Below are positions 31,841-40,326 of a stretch of 64,000 nucleotides of DNA, in pieces. This DNA is from Feifania hominis. GTDB taxonomy: Bacteria > Bacillota > Clostridia > Oscillospirales > Feifaniaceae. Every line of letters starts with the position of its first letter. Positions within the stretch are counted from its first letter, which is position 1. Where the stretch lies: positions 620,001 through 684,000 of the forward strand of contig NZ_JACRSP010000002.1 of the NCBI RefSeq assembly GCF_014384765.1. Direction: 5' to 3'. The position numbers and the translations under genes are program-made. The notes under the pieces were generated by a model, which was not told where the DNA came from, ran no database searches, and was given only the letters and a program-made list of their open reading frames with translations.

Positions 31841-32507
31841 TTTTGTGCTGCAAAAAATCAGGGAGCGACGCCTGATCGCCATTGTGCGCGGCGTATCGCC
31901 CGACGACGTCGGCCCCGTGGCCGAGGCTCTTCTGGCAGGCGGCATTGACTGTCTGGAGCTGGCTCTCGACCACTCCCGCGAGGACGGTGTCGACCGGACG
32001 CTCGCCTCCATTCGCGCGCTGGACAGGGCATTCGGCAGCCGGCTGCTGCTCGGTGCGGGCACGGTGCTCTCCGCCGACGAAGCTGTGTCGGCGGCCGATG
32101 CGGGCGCCCGCTACATCATCTCGCCGAACACGGACGAGGCGGTCATCGCCGCGACAAAGGCCCTCGGCCTTGTGTCCATGCCGGGGGCGCTCACGCCGAG
32201 CGAGGCTGTGCGTGCCCACGCGTGCGGCGCCGATATTGTCAAGCTCTTCCCCGCCGGCCAGTTTGGCCCGGCCTATCTGCGGGCGCTGCGCTCCCCGCTG
32301 CCCCATCTTCTCTTCTCGGCCGTCGGCGGCGTCGACGAGAAAAACGCCGCCGACTTTCTGCGCGCCGGGGCCTGCTGCCTCGGCCTCGGCGGCAAGCTCG
32401 TCAGTCTGCCCGCCATTGCGTCGAAGAACTTCGACGCTCTGACACAGTCGGCCCGCCTCTGCCGCGAGGCCGTCGACGCCTTTGAGAGAGAGGAGAGTGC
32501 AGAATGA
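31830..32507 (+). CDS. dgoA: 2-dehydro-3-deoxy-6-phosphogalactonate (KDPG/KDPGal-type) aldolase
   Basis: 225 residues, the class I aldolase fold. The catalytic Glu region LIAIVRGVSPDD, GAGTVLSADE and the Schiff-base Lys in ADIVKLFPAG are all present. It splits a 2-keto-3-deoxy-6-phospho sugar acid to pyruvate and glyceraldehyde 3-phosphate. Choice of KDPGal over KDPG rests on the adjacent DgoK-type kinase, which overlaps by 4 bp. The ATG at 31830 follows AGGAGT. Confidence 0.9.
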   Translation: MSPGFVLQKIRERRLIAIVRGVSPDDVGPVAEALLAGGIDCLELALDHSREDGVDRTLASIRALDRAFGSRLLLGAGTVLSADEAVSAADAGARYIISPNTDEAVIAATKALGLVSMPGALTPSEAVRAHACGADIVKLFPAGQFGPAYLRALRSPLPHLLFSAVGGVDEKNAADFLRAGACCLGLGGKLVSLPAIASKNFDALTQSARLCREAVDAFEREESAE

Positions 32508-33511
32508 GCCGGTATGTCATCACCATCGACGCGGGCACAACAAACACCCGCGTACATCTCTTTGACCAGGACTTTGCCCTGATTGCTTCGGCCTCCCGAC
32601 CGGTGGGAGTGCGCAATACCGCCATTGACGGCAACAGCGAAAAGCTGCGCGCGGCGGTGCGCGACTGCGTGCGGGAACTGCTCGAGGGCGCGGCGCTCAC
32701 AGGGGCGCAGCTGCAGTGTGTGCTCGCCTCGGGCATGATCACCTCGAATGTGGGGCTCTACGAGCTGCCACACGTCGCCGCCCCCGCCGGGGTCGACGAG
32801 CTCGCGGCAGGCGCGAAGAGCGTACTGCTCGAGGATGTCTGCCCCACGCCCATCTGGTTTATTCCGGGGGTCAAAAACTTCACCACCCCCGTCGACACCG
32901 GCAACTTCGAGCGCATGGACATGATGCGCGGCGAGGAGGCCGAGTGCCTGCCGCTGATCGAGAGCCACCGCGGGGAGCTGCCCCTGCTGCTGGTCCTGCC
33001 GGGCTCCCACACCAAATTTGTCGGCGTCGGAGCCGACGGCCGTATCAGCGCCTGCGTGACGTCGATCACAGGCGAACTGCTCGATGTCATCACCAAAAAC
33101 ACCATCATCGCAGACGCCGTCGGGCACGGCTTTGTCACCGCGCAGAGCTACGACCGCGACATGGTCCTGCTCGGCCGGCGCACCGCCGAGCGGGTGGGGC
33201 TCGGGCGCGCCTGTTTCGCCGGGCGCATCCTCAGCCAGTTCACCCAAAACGACGCCGAAAAAATTGCAAACTTCATCCTCGGTGCGGTGCTTCAAAACGA
33301 CGCTGCCGCACTTCTCGGCTCGTCGGCGCTCCGGGCCGGGCGCGACGCCACGGTCGTCGTCACCGGCAAGGAGCCTCTGCGCCAGGCCATCGCAGATGTG
33401 CTGCGCGACACCGGCGCATTTGCCCAGGTTCGCGAGGAGCGCCCATCCGACGGCGCGCCGCTCGCTGCGCTCGGCGCGCGTATGGTCGCACAGCGGCTCG
33501 GTCTGCTGTAA
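32504..33511 (+). CDS. dgoK: 2-dehydro-3-deoxygalactonokinase
   Basis: 335 residues. The N-terminal phosphate loop TIDAGTTNTRVHLFD belongs to the ASKHA-related DgoK family; further family stretches are LASGMITSNVGLYELPH, MRGEEAE and LPGSHTKFVGV. It phosphorylates 2-keto-3-deoxygalactonate before DgoA cleavage in the De Ley-Doudoroff route. No galactonate dehydratase (DgoD) is present, so the keto-deoxy acid must arise from other enzymes or import. Confidence 0.92.
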   Translation: MSRYVITIDAGTTNTRVHLFDQDFALIASASRPVGVRNTAIDGNSEKLRAAVRDCVRELLEGAALTGAQLQCVLASGMITSNVGLYELPHVAAPAGVDELAAGAKSVLLEDVCPTPIWFIPGVKNFTTPVDTGNFERMDMMRGEEAECLPLIESHRGELPLLLVLPGSHTKFVGVGADGRISACVTSITGELLDVITKNTIIADAVGHGFVTAQSYDRDMVLLGRRTAERVGLGRACFAGRILSQFTQNDAEKIANFILGAVLQNDAAALLGSSALRAGRDATVVVTGKEPLRQAIADVLRDTGAFAQVREERPSDGAPLAALGARMVAQRLGLL

Positions 33512-33526
33512 TCTCTCCGTCCCACG

Positions 33527-33559
33527 GGGCGCCTGTCTTCGGACAGGTGCCCTTTTTTT
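33527..33559 (+). terminator. Terminator after dgoK
   Basis: GGGCGCCTGTC, a TTCG tetraloop, GACAGGTGCCC and seven T. Confidence 0.92.
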
Positions 33560-33674
33560 GCGCCCGTGCCACCCCGTCAGTCGCTCCTCCCCGCCCTGTT
33601 GCGCATTTTGCACAACAAAACTGCCCAATTTTTCACTGCCTTTTTTTGGTTTTTTGGTTGCCTCGCCCAAATTA

Positions 33675-33740
33675 TAGACATTTTTTCGACGTTTCGACGA
33701 TAAGATGAAAGCATCACCAGGCGATCGATCCGATATTCCG
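33675..33740 (+). promoter_or_regulatory. Leader of the importer operon with direct repeats and shared box
   Basis: Contains TAGACA (33675-33680), a tandem direct repeat TTTCGACG x2 (33684-33699), TAAGAT (33701-33706, spacer 20 bp, so the promoter call is weak), then TCACCAGGC (33714-33722) and CGATCCGAT (33726-33734). The last two occur as complements in the dgoA leader (31801-31809 and 31784-31792). Confidence 0.45.
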
Positions 33741-33770
33741 GCAGAGAACACAATTTAAGGAGGGTACGAC

Positions 33771-34979
33771 ATGTTAAAGGGAAACGGTAAAAAATGGTTG
33801 GCCATATTGCTGGCCACAGTCATGCTGGCGGCGGTTTTTGTGGGCTGCAAGCCGGCGCAGAGCGACCCCGGCACCTCTGACCCGGGTCAGAGCGGTACAG
33901 AGAACCAGTTCGACGGCGAGATCGTCCTCGGCGCGTGCAGCGACCTCTCGGGCTCCGGCGCCTCCAACGGCGAGGGTGAGGCAAAGGCCTATCAGATGGT
34001 GGCCGACATGATCAACGCCGAGGGCGGCGTCATGGGCAAGAAGCTCGTCATCAAGCAGGAGGACACCCAGGGCACCGTTGAGGGTTCGGTCAACGCCATC
34101 AACCGCCAGTTCTCCGACAAGAACGTCGTCGGCGTGTTCGGCTTCATGTACAGCTCGCAGGTCATGGGCATCTCCGACATCGCCAAGGAGGCGGGCCGGC
34201 CGGTGCTGTACGGCGGTTCGAGCCCCTCGATCTGGGAGCTTAACAACCCCTGGCTGTTCCGCATGCGCCCGAACGACCAGCTGATGGTCACGCTTGCCGT
34301 GGAGTATGTCTTCCAGGAGATGGGCGCCAAAAAGCTCGGCATGATCTACAGCATGGACGACTACGGCACCCAGGCCTATGAGGTCGCCAAGGGCTACTGC
34401 GAAAAGAACGGCAAAGAGCTCATCGCAGACGGCTACACCGTCGGTGCGAAAGACTACTACAGCCAGCTTCTCACTCTGAAAAATGCCGGCTGCGACACCA
34501 TGCTTCTTTGGGGCCATGAGGAGGAGTACGCCATTCTTGTCCGCCAGCGGCTGGAACTCGACTACAATGTTCCGGTCTTCGGCAGCAACGGCATCGGCAA
34601 TCCGGACTTCAACAACCTCGTCTCGACCGAGGAGTCCGAGGGCATTGTGGCCATCGGCGAGTCCTGCCCCGGCAACCAGTGGGAGTACTTCACCGAGTTT
34701 GAGCAGCAGTACAAGGCGAAATTCAACGGCGAGTCCCCGAACAACAACGTCTGCTCGCTCGTGCCCGCCATCTACCTCTACTGCGACGCCATCGAGCGCG
34801 CCCAGAGCACCGACCCTGCAAAGGTCGCCGAGGCCCTTCGCGAGACCAAGGACTTCCCGGCCATCACCGGCTATCTCACCTGCGACTCCAATCAGGACTT
34901 CTGCCACAGCGGCATTGTCTATGAGATGAAAAACGGCGAGAGAAGCTTCATCGACCTGTTCAGCGTCGATCCCGAGTAA
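33771..34979 (+). CDS. livJ: Leu/Ile/Val-type ABC transporter substrate-binding lipoprotein
   Basis: 402 residues. Signal peptide with lipobox FVGC near residue 26, an Asp/Gly/Ser-rich linker, then a periplasmic-binding-protein type I fold (IVLGACSDLSGSGASNG, GVFGFMYSSQVMGIS, GMIYSMDDYGTQAYE). Related proteins bind branched amino acids, amides, aromatic acids or other small carboxylates. The gene context (sugar-acid and keto-acid enzymes) suggests an organic acid rather than an amino acid ligand; this is inference. AAGGAGGGT precedes the ATG. Confidence 0.92.
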   Translation: MLKGNGKKWLAILLATVMLAAVFVGCKPAQSDPGTSDPGQSGTENQFDGEIVLGACSDLSGSGASNGEGEAKAYQMVADMINAEGGVMGKKLVIKQEDTQGTVEGSVNAINRQFSDKNVVGVFGFMYSSQVMGISDIAKEAGRPVLYGGSSPSIWELNNPWLFRMRPNDQLMVTLAVEYVFQEMGAKKLGMIYSMDDYGTQAYEVAKGYCEKNGKELIADGYTVGAKDYYSQLLTLKNAGCDTMLLWGHEEEYAILVRQRLELDYNVPVFGSNGIGNPDFNNLVSTEESEGIVAIGESCPGNQWEYFTEFEQQYKAKFNGESPNNNVCSLVPAIYLYCDAIERAQSTDPAKVAEALRETKDFPAITGYLTCDSNQDFCHSGIVYEMKNGERSFIDLFSVDPE

Positions 34980-35033
34980 CCATCGCCCCGTCTGCATGGT
35001 CGATATTTCACAGATTGGGAGGTGGTCAACGCC

Positions 35034-35903
35034 ATGCAAAGTGCAATCCAGCTGCTCGTCAACGGCGTGGCCATGGGGTTTATCTACTGTCTGATTGCGA
35101 TTGAATACACGCTTCTGTTCAACACGAGCGGACTGATCAACTTCGGCCACGACAAATACATCATGTTCGGCGCCTACATCTTCGGCGGAACCTTTGTTCT
35201 GGGCTTCGGCATCGGCGGGTTCGCCGGCGTCATCGGCACCATCCTCGTGATGGCCGCCCTCGGCGTGGCGCTTGGACAGGTGGCTTTCAACCCGCTTCGC
35301 CACCTGCCGACGACCTACGCCATCACAGGGTGCCTCGCGCTCTCGCTGATGCTCCGCGAGATCGCACGGCTGGTCTACGGCGCGGTCAGCTTCACCGTTC
35401 CGGACTTTTTGAGCGGCGTCGTCAAAATCGGCCCCGCGCCCATCACCAAGGCCTCGATCGCCATGATCATCGTCGGCATCCTCATTCTGGTTCTCCAGTG
35501 GCTGCTGATGACCAAGACCAAGATGGGCAAGGCCCTGCGCGCCGTCTCGCAGGACTACAAGGCGGCCCCGCTGATGGGCATCAACGTCGACCGCATGATG
35601 CTGCTCGCCTGCGGCGTCAGCGTCGCGATCTGCGGCCTGATCGGCGCGCTGCTCATCCCGCTGTACGGCATCAGCCTGAACATGACGACCATGATCGGCT
35701 CCAAGGGCTTTGTCGCCGGTGTTGTCGGCGGCTTCGGCAGCCTCAACGGCGCGATCGCGGGCGGCCTGTTCGTCGGCATCGTCGAGGCGATCTACTCCAT
35801 TCTCGGCGGCCCCGGCATCTACAAGGACATCATCTCCTTTGTGCTGATCGTCGGATTTCTGATGTTCCGCCCGCAGGGGATTCTGGGCAAGAAAGGGGGC
35901 TGA
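35034..35903 (+). CDS. livH: LivH-type ABC permease
   Basis: 289 residues, about eight helices. LivH family marks: GFIYCLIAIEYTLLFNTSGLINF near the N-terminus, MGKALRAVSQDYKAAPLMGINVDR (the EAA-like loop contacting the ATPase) and the terminal FRPQGILGKKGG. ATG at 35034 with GGGAGG 11 bases upstream; a GTG at 35022 is possible. It is followed after 4 bp by livM. Confidence 0.94.
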   Translation: MQSAIQLLVNGVAMGFIYCLIAIEYTLLFNTSGLINFGHDKYIMFGAYIFGGTFVLGFGIGGFAGVIGTILVMAALGVALGQVAFNPLRHLPTTYAITGCLALSLMLREIARLVYGAVSFTVPDFLSGVVKIGPAPITKASIAMIIVGILILVLQWLLMTKTKMGKALRAVSQDYKAAPLMGINVDRMMLLACGVSVAICGLIGALLIPLYGISLNMTTMIGSKGFVAGVVGGFGSLNGAIAGGLFVGIVEAIYSILGGPGIYKDIISFVLIVGFLMFRPQGILGKKGG

Positions 35904-35907
35904 GCGC

Positions 35908-36906
35908 ATGACAAAGAAGCTGCACCACTCCAAATCTCTCAAGATCGCGCTCGCGGCGGCCGCTCTCGTGCTCGCCCTGCTCGTGCCGGTCTTTGTCAAA
36001 AGCGCCTACTGGGGGCGCCTGATCAACCAGGCCATTGTCAACATGGTCGTGGTTCTGGGGCTGAATCTGCTCTCGGGCTACGTCGGGCTTCTCAACGTCG
36101 GCGCGGTCGGCATGGTCGCCCTCGGCGCCTACACCTCTTCGCTTCTGGCTCTGCGCCTGGGCGTGCCGGTGTGGATCGGCCTGATCGCCTCCGTCGGAAT
36201 GGGCGTCATCATCGGCGTCGGCCTCGGCGGCCCCTGCCTGCGCCTCAAGGGCATCTATCTCGTGCTGATGACCTCGGCCTTTGCCGAGATCGTGCGCATC
36301 ATGCTGATCAATCTGCCGGAGTTCACCGGCGGCGCAATCGGTCTCAGCCAGATTCCGTCTTTCACGTTCTTCGGCAAACAGCTCAAGAGCAACGCCTCGA
36401 TCTACTATGTGTTTCTGGTGATTCTGGTGATCTCGGTGCTCTTCTGCTGGCGGGTCATGCACTCCAAGTGGGGGCGTGTCTTCCTCGCCGTCAAGGACAA
36501 TGACGAATCGGTGCAGACCTGCGGCATCAACGTCACCTCTATCAAGATCAAAGCCTTTATCACCGCCGCCATCTTCGCCTGCGTCGCGGGCACCATGTAT
36601 GCCAGCATGGCCGGCTACATCACCCCCAACGACTTCTCGGGCGATCTGTCCAACCGCTATATTCTGATGATGATGGTCGGCGGCTGGGGCAACGTCTTCG
36701 GCGGTCTGCTCGGCGCGGGTATGGTCACGCTACTGCCCGAATTTCTCAAGTTCCTGGGCGACTACTACTGGCTCGTGTTCTACATCGTCGTGTTCATCAT
36801 GGCGATTGCGATGCCGGGCGGTCTGATCTCCCTTTTCAGCAAGAACAAAAAAGTGCACTCGAGTTTCCTTGAGAACCTCGGCCTGCGCAAGAGAAAGGAG
36901 CGCTGA
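35908..36906 (+). CDS. livM: LivM-type ABC permease
   Basis: 332 residues with about ten hydrophobic segments. LGLNLLSGYVGLLNVGAVGMVALGAY, GVGLGGPCLRLKGIYLVLMT and the loop WGRVFLAVKDNDESVQTCGIN are classic LivM stretches. GGGGGC ribosome site inside the livH end. Ends five bases before livG. Confidence 0.94.
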   Translation: MTKKLHHSKSLKIALAAAALVLALLVPVFVKSAYWGRLINQAIVNMVVVLGLNLLSGYVGLLNVGAVGMVALGAYTSSLLALRLGVPVWIGLIASVGMGVIIGVGLGGPCLRLKGIYLVLMTSAFAEIVRIMLINLPEFTGGAIGLSQIPSFTFFGKQLKSNASIYYVFLVILVISVLFCWRVMHSKWGRVFLAVKDNDESVQTCGINVTSIKIKAFITAAIFACVAGTMYASMAGYITPNDFSGDLSNRYILMMMVGGWGNVFGGLLGAGMVTLLPEFLKFLGDYYWLVFYIVVFIMAIAMPGGLISLFSKNKKVHSSFLENLGLRKRKER

Positions 36907-36911
36907 TCGGC

Positions 36912-37715
36912 TTGGAAAAACAACCGCTCTTACAGATCAAAAACATCACCAAGCGCTTCGGCGGGCTGGTCGCCGTCTCCGATCTCTCCATCGACCTCGA
37001 GGAGGGCGGCGTACACGCCCTGATCGGTCCGAACGGCTGCGGCAAGACCACGACCATCAACATGATCACCGGCGTGCTCAAGCCCGATGAGGGCGAGATC
37101 CTCTTTGACGGTCAGCCCATCACCGGCAGAAAGCCCTACCAGATCGCACGGCTGGGCATGCGGCGAACCTACCAGAATCTCAAGCTGTTCGGGTCGCTGA
37201 CCATGCTTGAAAACGTCATGGTCAGCGCCCACATGCAGGCGAAAGCGGGCGTCGTGAAGACCGTGCTCATGCCGGGCACCTACCGGCGCGAGGAGCGCGA
37301 GCTCGCCGACAAGGCGCGGGGCATTCTCGAATTTCTCGGGGTGAGCCGCTTTCAAAACGAAAACGTGCTCTCGCTGCCCTACGGCATTCAGAAGATGACC
37401 GAGCTTGCCATCGCCATGATCGCCGACCCGAAGCTCATCTTGCTCGACGAGCCGGCGGCGGGTCTCAACCCGACCGAGCGCGCCGAGTTCATCGAGATGC
37501 TGCTCAAGCTCTTTGACACCGGCGTCAAGATGCTCATTGTCGAGCACAACATGGACGTTGTCATGAAGATCTCCAAGCGCATCAGCGTGATGAACTTCGG
37601 CGTCAAAATCGCCGAGGGCTCGCCCGGTGAGGTGCAGACAAACGAAGACGTCATCAAGGCCTATCTCGGCGCAAAGAGGGGAGGAGCACAAAGTGGCAAT
37701 TCTGACGGTCAATGA
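36912..37715 (+). CDS. livG: LivG-type ABC ATPase
   Basis: 267 residues. Walker A GPNGCGKTT, the LivG-specific region RLGMRRTYQNLKLF, a signature area LPYGIQKM (the usual LSGGQ is replaced by LPYGIQ, common in this family) and Walker B KLILLDEPAAGLNPTE. TTG start with AAGGAG 12 bases upstream. The 3' end overlaps livF by 23 bp. Confidence 0.93.
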   Translation: MEKQPLLQIKNITKRFGGLVAVSDLSIDLEEGGVHALIGPNGCGKTTTINMITGVLKPDEGEILFDGQPITGRKPYQIARLGMRRTYQNLKLFGSLTMLENVMVSAHMQAKAGVVKTVLMPGTYRREERELADKARGILEFLGVSRFQNENVLSLPYGIQKMTELAIAMIADPKLILLDEPAAGLNPTERAEFIEMLLKLFDTGVKMLIVEHNMDVVMKISKRISVMNFGVKIAEGSPGEVQTNEDVIKAYLGAKRGGAQSGNSDGQ

Positions 37716-38415
37716 GGTCAATTCCTTCTACGGCGAGGTCCAGGCTCTGCACAGCGTCTCTTTCGCCATCGACGAGGGCCAGATCGTCTCGGTCATCGGC
37801 GCCAACGGCGCGGGCAAGACGACGCTGCTCAACACCATCATGGGGGTCGTCAAGACCCGCAGCGGCTCGGTCGAATTCAAGGGCGAGCGGCTCACCGGGC
37901 TCAAGACCCACGACATCGTCAAGCGCCGGGTCACCTGTGTGCCGGAGGGCCGCAAGATTTTCCCGAAGCTGACGGTCCGCGAAAATCTTGAGATGGGCGC
38001 TTTCAGCCGCAAAATCAAAAAGAGCGAGCTCCAGCGCGACATCGAGGAGGTCTACGACATCTTCCCGCGGCTTCGTGAGAGAAACAGCCAGAACGGCGGC
38101 ACTCTCTCCGGCGGCGAGCAGCAGATGCTCGCCATCGGCCGGGGGCTGATGAACAAGCCCGAACTTCTGCTGCTCGACGAGCCGTCTCTGGGCCTTGCGC
38201 CGATCATCGTCGACGACATGTTTCAGATCATCCGGCAGATCAACGAGCGCCTGGGCATCTCCATCATCCTGGTCGAGCAGAATGCCTACATGGCCATGGA
38301 GGTCTCGAATGAGACCTATGTGCTCGAAAACGGTGTGATGGTCATGCACGGGGCAAGCAGCGAGCTCATTCACGATCCGGCCGTCACCAAGGCCTATCTC
38401 GGCGGCGGCGGCTGA
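37693..38415 (+). CDS. livF: LivF-type ABC ATPase
   Basis: 240 residues from the GTG at 37693, which follows GAGGAG by six bases. Walker A GANGAGKTT, signature LSGGEQQMLAIGRGLM, Walker B LLLLDEPSLGLAP and the LivF ending EDxxxxAYLGGGG. With livJ, H, M and G it makes one complete high-affinity importer. Confidence 0.95.
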   Translation: MAILTVNEVNSFYGEVQALHSVSFAIDEGQIVSVIGANGAGKTTLLNTIMGVVKTRSGSVEFKGERLTGLKTHDIVKRRVTCVPEGRKIFPKLTVRENLEMGAFSRKIKKSELQRDIEEVYDIFPRLRERNSQNGGTLSGGEQQMLAIGRGLMNKPELLLLDEPSLGLAPIIVDDMFQIIRQINERLGISIILVEQNAYMAMEVSNETYVLENGVMVMHGASSELIHDPAVTKAYLGGGG

Positions 38416-38466
38416 TCCACGGACAAACGTACAACACAACCAACTGTTTATGAGGAGAAATGGAAT

Positions 38467-39396
38467 ATGCAAGAGAAACTCAAAGGGATCTTTCCCTCGC
38501 TGCCCACGCCCTTTTTCGAGGGTGGCGAGATCGATTTTGAAAGTCTCAAAAACGTGGTCGACTTCGCGGTTGAAAAGGGCGTGCAGGGCCTGACGGTCTG
38601 CGACTATGGCAGCGAATTTGTCAAGTTCACCGACGACGAGCGCCGCGCGGTCGTCGAGACCGTACTCAGCCACACGGCGGGCCGGGTGCCGGTCATCGTC
38701 GGCGTGTCGGCCATGAGCCCCATGCTCGCGGTTCAGTGGGCCGTCCACGCGCAGGAACACGGCGCGGCCGCGGTGCTCTTCGGGCTCCCCTACCTGTCGG
38801 GCTACGCCTGGGACGAAGTGGTCGAGCTCGGCCTCAAGCCCATGGATGCGGCGCTGCACATTCCGATCATGCTGCTCGACGCACCCGAGCGCGGCGTCGG
38901 CATCGGCGTCGGTCAGCAGATGCAGGTCATCGGCCTGCTCAAAAACGTGCGCTATGTCAAGACCGAGACCGCGACGCTACAGGCCGCGATCACCTCGATT
39001 CTCGACGCGGCGAAAAAGCTCCCCTCCGGCTCCTTTGACGGCGTGTCAACCGGCGAGAACGGCTACGACATGATTCACGACTACCGGCGCGGCGCCAGAC
39101 TCTTCTCGCCGGGCGTGCACCTGTGCGATCTGTCGGTGGCGCTGTGGAACGCCCTCGAGGCGGGCGACGAGGCGCGCGCAAAGGAGCTCCAGTACGCTGT
39201 GAGCCCCGTCTATCTCATCGAGCGCCTCTATCCCCTCGACATGGAGAAGAGTATCCTCCGGCGCCGCGGCGTCATTGCCCACACGACGCTGCGCTCCACC
39301 GGGCGGCCGCAGTTCGACGAGCGCAACGAGCGCGACCTCGACCGCACGCTCGCATCACTGAAGAAAAAACTGGCACACACTGGGAAGGGGGCCTGA
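38467..39396 (+). CDS. DapA/NanA-superfamily lyase, first of two; canonical Tyr replaced
   Basis: 309 residues, a TIM-barrel class I aldolase/dehydratase. The Schiff-base lysine is in VRYVKTET (about 168). In dihydrodipicolinate synthase the YN in the motif before it (ILYNVP) supplies the proton-relay Tyr; here the same place reads IMLLDAP. The glycine-rich GTTGE motif reads DYGSEF. It is therefore not DapA; a keto-deoxy-acid dehydratase or aldolase is likelier. It follows livF by 51 bp with a GAGGAG site and precedes a second paralogue by 2 bp. Confidence 0.82.
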   Translation: MQEKLKGIFPSLPTPFFEGGEIDFESLKNVVDFAVEKGVQGLTVCDYGSEFVKFTDDERRAVVETVLSHTAGRVPVIVGVSAMSPMLAVQWAVHAQEHGAAAVLFGLPYLSGYAWDEVVELGLKPMDAALHIPIMLLDAPERGVGIGVGQQMQVIGLLKNVRYVKTETATLQAAITSILDAAKKLPSGSFDGVSTGENGYDMIHDYRRGARLFSPGVHLCDLSVALWNALEAGDEARAKELQYAVSPVYLIERLYPLDMEKSILRRRGVIAHTTLRSTGRPQFDERNERDLDRTLASLKKKLAHTGKGA

Positions 39397-39398
39397 AG

Positions 39399-40313
39399 AT
39401 GAGCGTAAAATTTGACTACAGAGGCATCTATGTTCCGGTCATCACACCCTATAAAGACAATCTCGAGATCGACTGGGACGATGTCAGAAAGATGACCGAC
39501 TTCACCATCGACTGCGGCGTACACGGCATTGTCACCACCGTCAACGCCGCGGAGTTCTACACGTTCACCGACGAGGAGCACCACGAGCTCAACCGCGTCA
39601 TCACCGAGCAGACCGCCGGGCGTGTGCCGCTCGTCATGGGCATCAACGGCCGCTCCACCGAGCACTGCATCTTCCACGCGAAGTACGCCGAGTCCATCGG
39701 CATGGACGCCGTGATGAGCATGCCCCCCGTCACAAAGCCCGTCACCTGGGACGAGATGCGCCGCTTCTTCCACGATCTCGACCGGGCGACGAATCTGCCC
39801 ATCATCATCCAGAACGCTCCCCCCACCGGCCCCGTCATGACCGCCGAGCAGATCATGCAGATCTCGCGCGAGTGCGAGCATGTCAGCTTTGTCAAGGAGG
39901 AGACTCCCTTTGAGATGCCGCTGATCAGCGAGCTCGTCGAGATGGGCAAGGCGGAGGCTCCCGGCGTGTTCGGCGGCGTCATGAGCGGCCAGAGCGGTCT
40001 GACCATCATCGAGAACTATCTGCGTGGCGCCTGCGGCTGTATGCCGGCGAACCACCTCGGCGACATCTTCGTGCGCATCTGGGATGAGCTCGAGGCGGGC
40101 AATCTCGACCGCGCGTGGGAAATCCACGAGCAGTGCGCGCCGCTTCTGCTCTATGAGGGGATGTACTGGGGGCCGAGCTTCTACTACATTCTCAAAAAGC
40201 GCGGCGTGATAAAGTCCGACAAATTCCGCTCGCGCGCTTTCAAGTACAAGGCCGAAAACTATGCCGAGATGGATGAACTTCTCAAGCCCGTCGAGCAGTT
40301 CTACCGCGTGTAA
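39399..40313 (+). CDS. DapA/NanA-superfamily lyase, second of two; Tyr replaced by Gln
   Basis: 304 residues. Schiff-base Lys in VSFVKEET, barrel strands conserved, and the Tyr motif reads IIIQNAPPTG. A Gln/other residue in this position is known in L-2-keto-3-deoxyarabonate dehydratase-like members, so dehydration of a 2-keto-3-deoxy acid is plausible but unproved. GTG/ATG alternatives are absent; AAGGGGG precedes the ATG at 39399. It differs strongly from its neighbour, so this is an old pair or a hetero-complex rather than a recent duplication. Confidence 0.82.
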   Translation: MSVKFDYRGIYVPVITPYKDNLEIDWDDVRKMTDFTIDCGVHGIVTTVNAAEFYTFTDEEHHELNRVITEQTAGRVPLVMGINGRSTEHCIFHAKYAESIGMDAVMSMPPVTKPVTWDEMRRFFHDLDRATNLPIIIQNAPPTGPVMTAEQIMQISRECEHVSFVKEETPFEMPLISELVEMGKAEAPGVFGGVMSGQSGLTIIENYLRGACGCMPANHLGDIFVRIWDELEAGNLDRAWEIHEQCAPLLLYEGMYWGPSFYYILKKRGVIKSDKFRSRAFKYKAENYAEMDELLKPVEQFYRV

Positions 40314-40326
40314 GGAGGCGGCAGTC

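Noticed and set aside
33774..35999. A 741-codon open frame on the minus strand opposite the importer genes
   Set aside because: It runs antisense to well-supported ABC transporter genes, is a composition-driven shadow of GC-rich codon bias and has no family motif.
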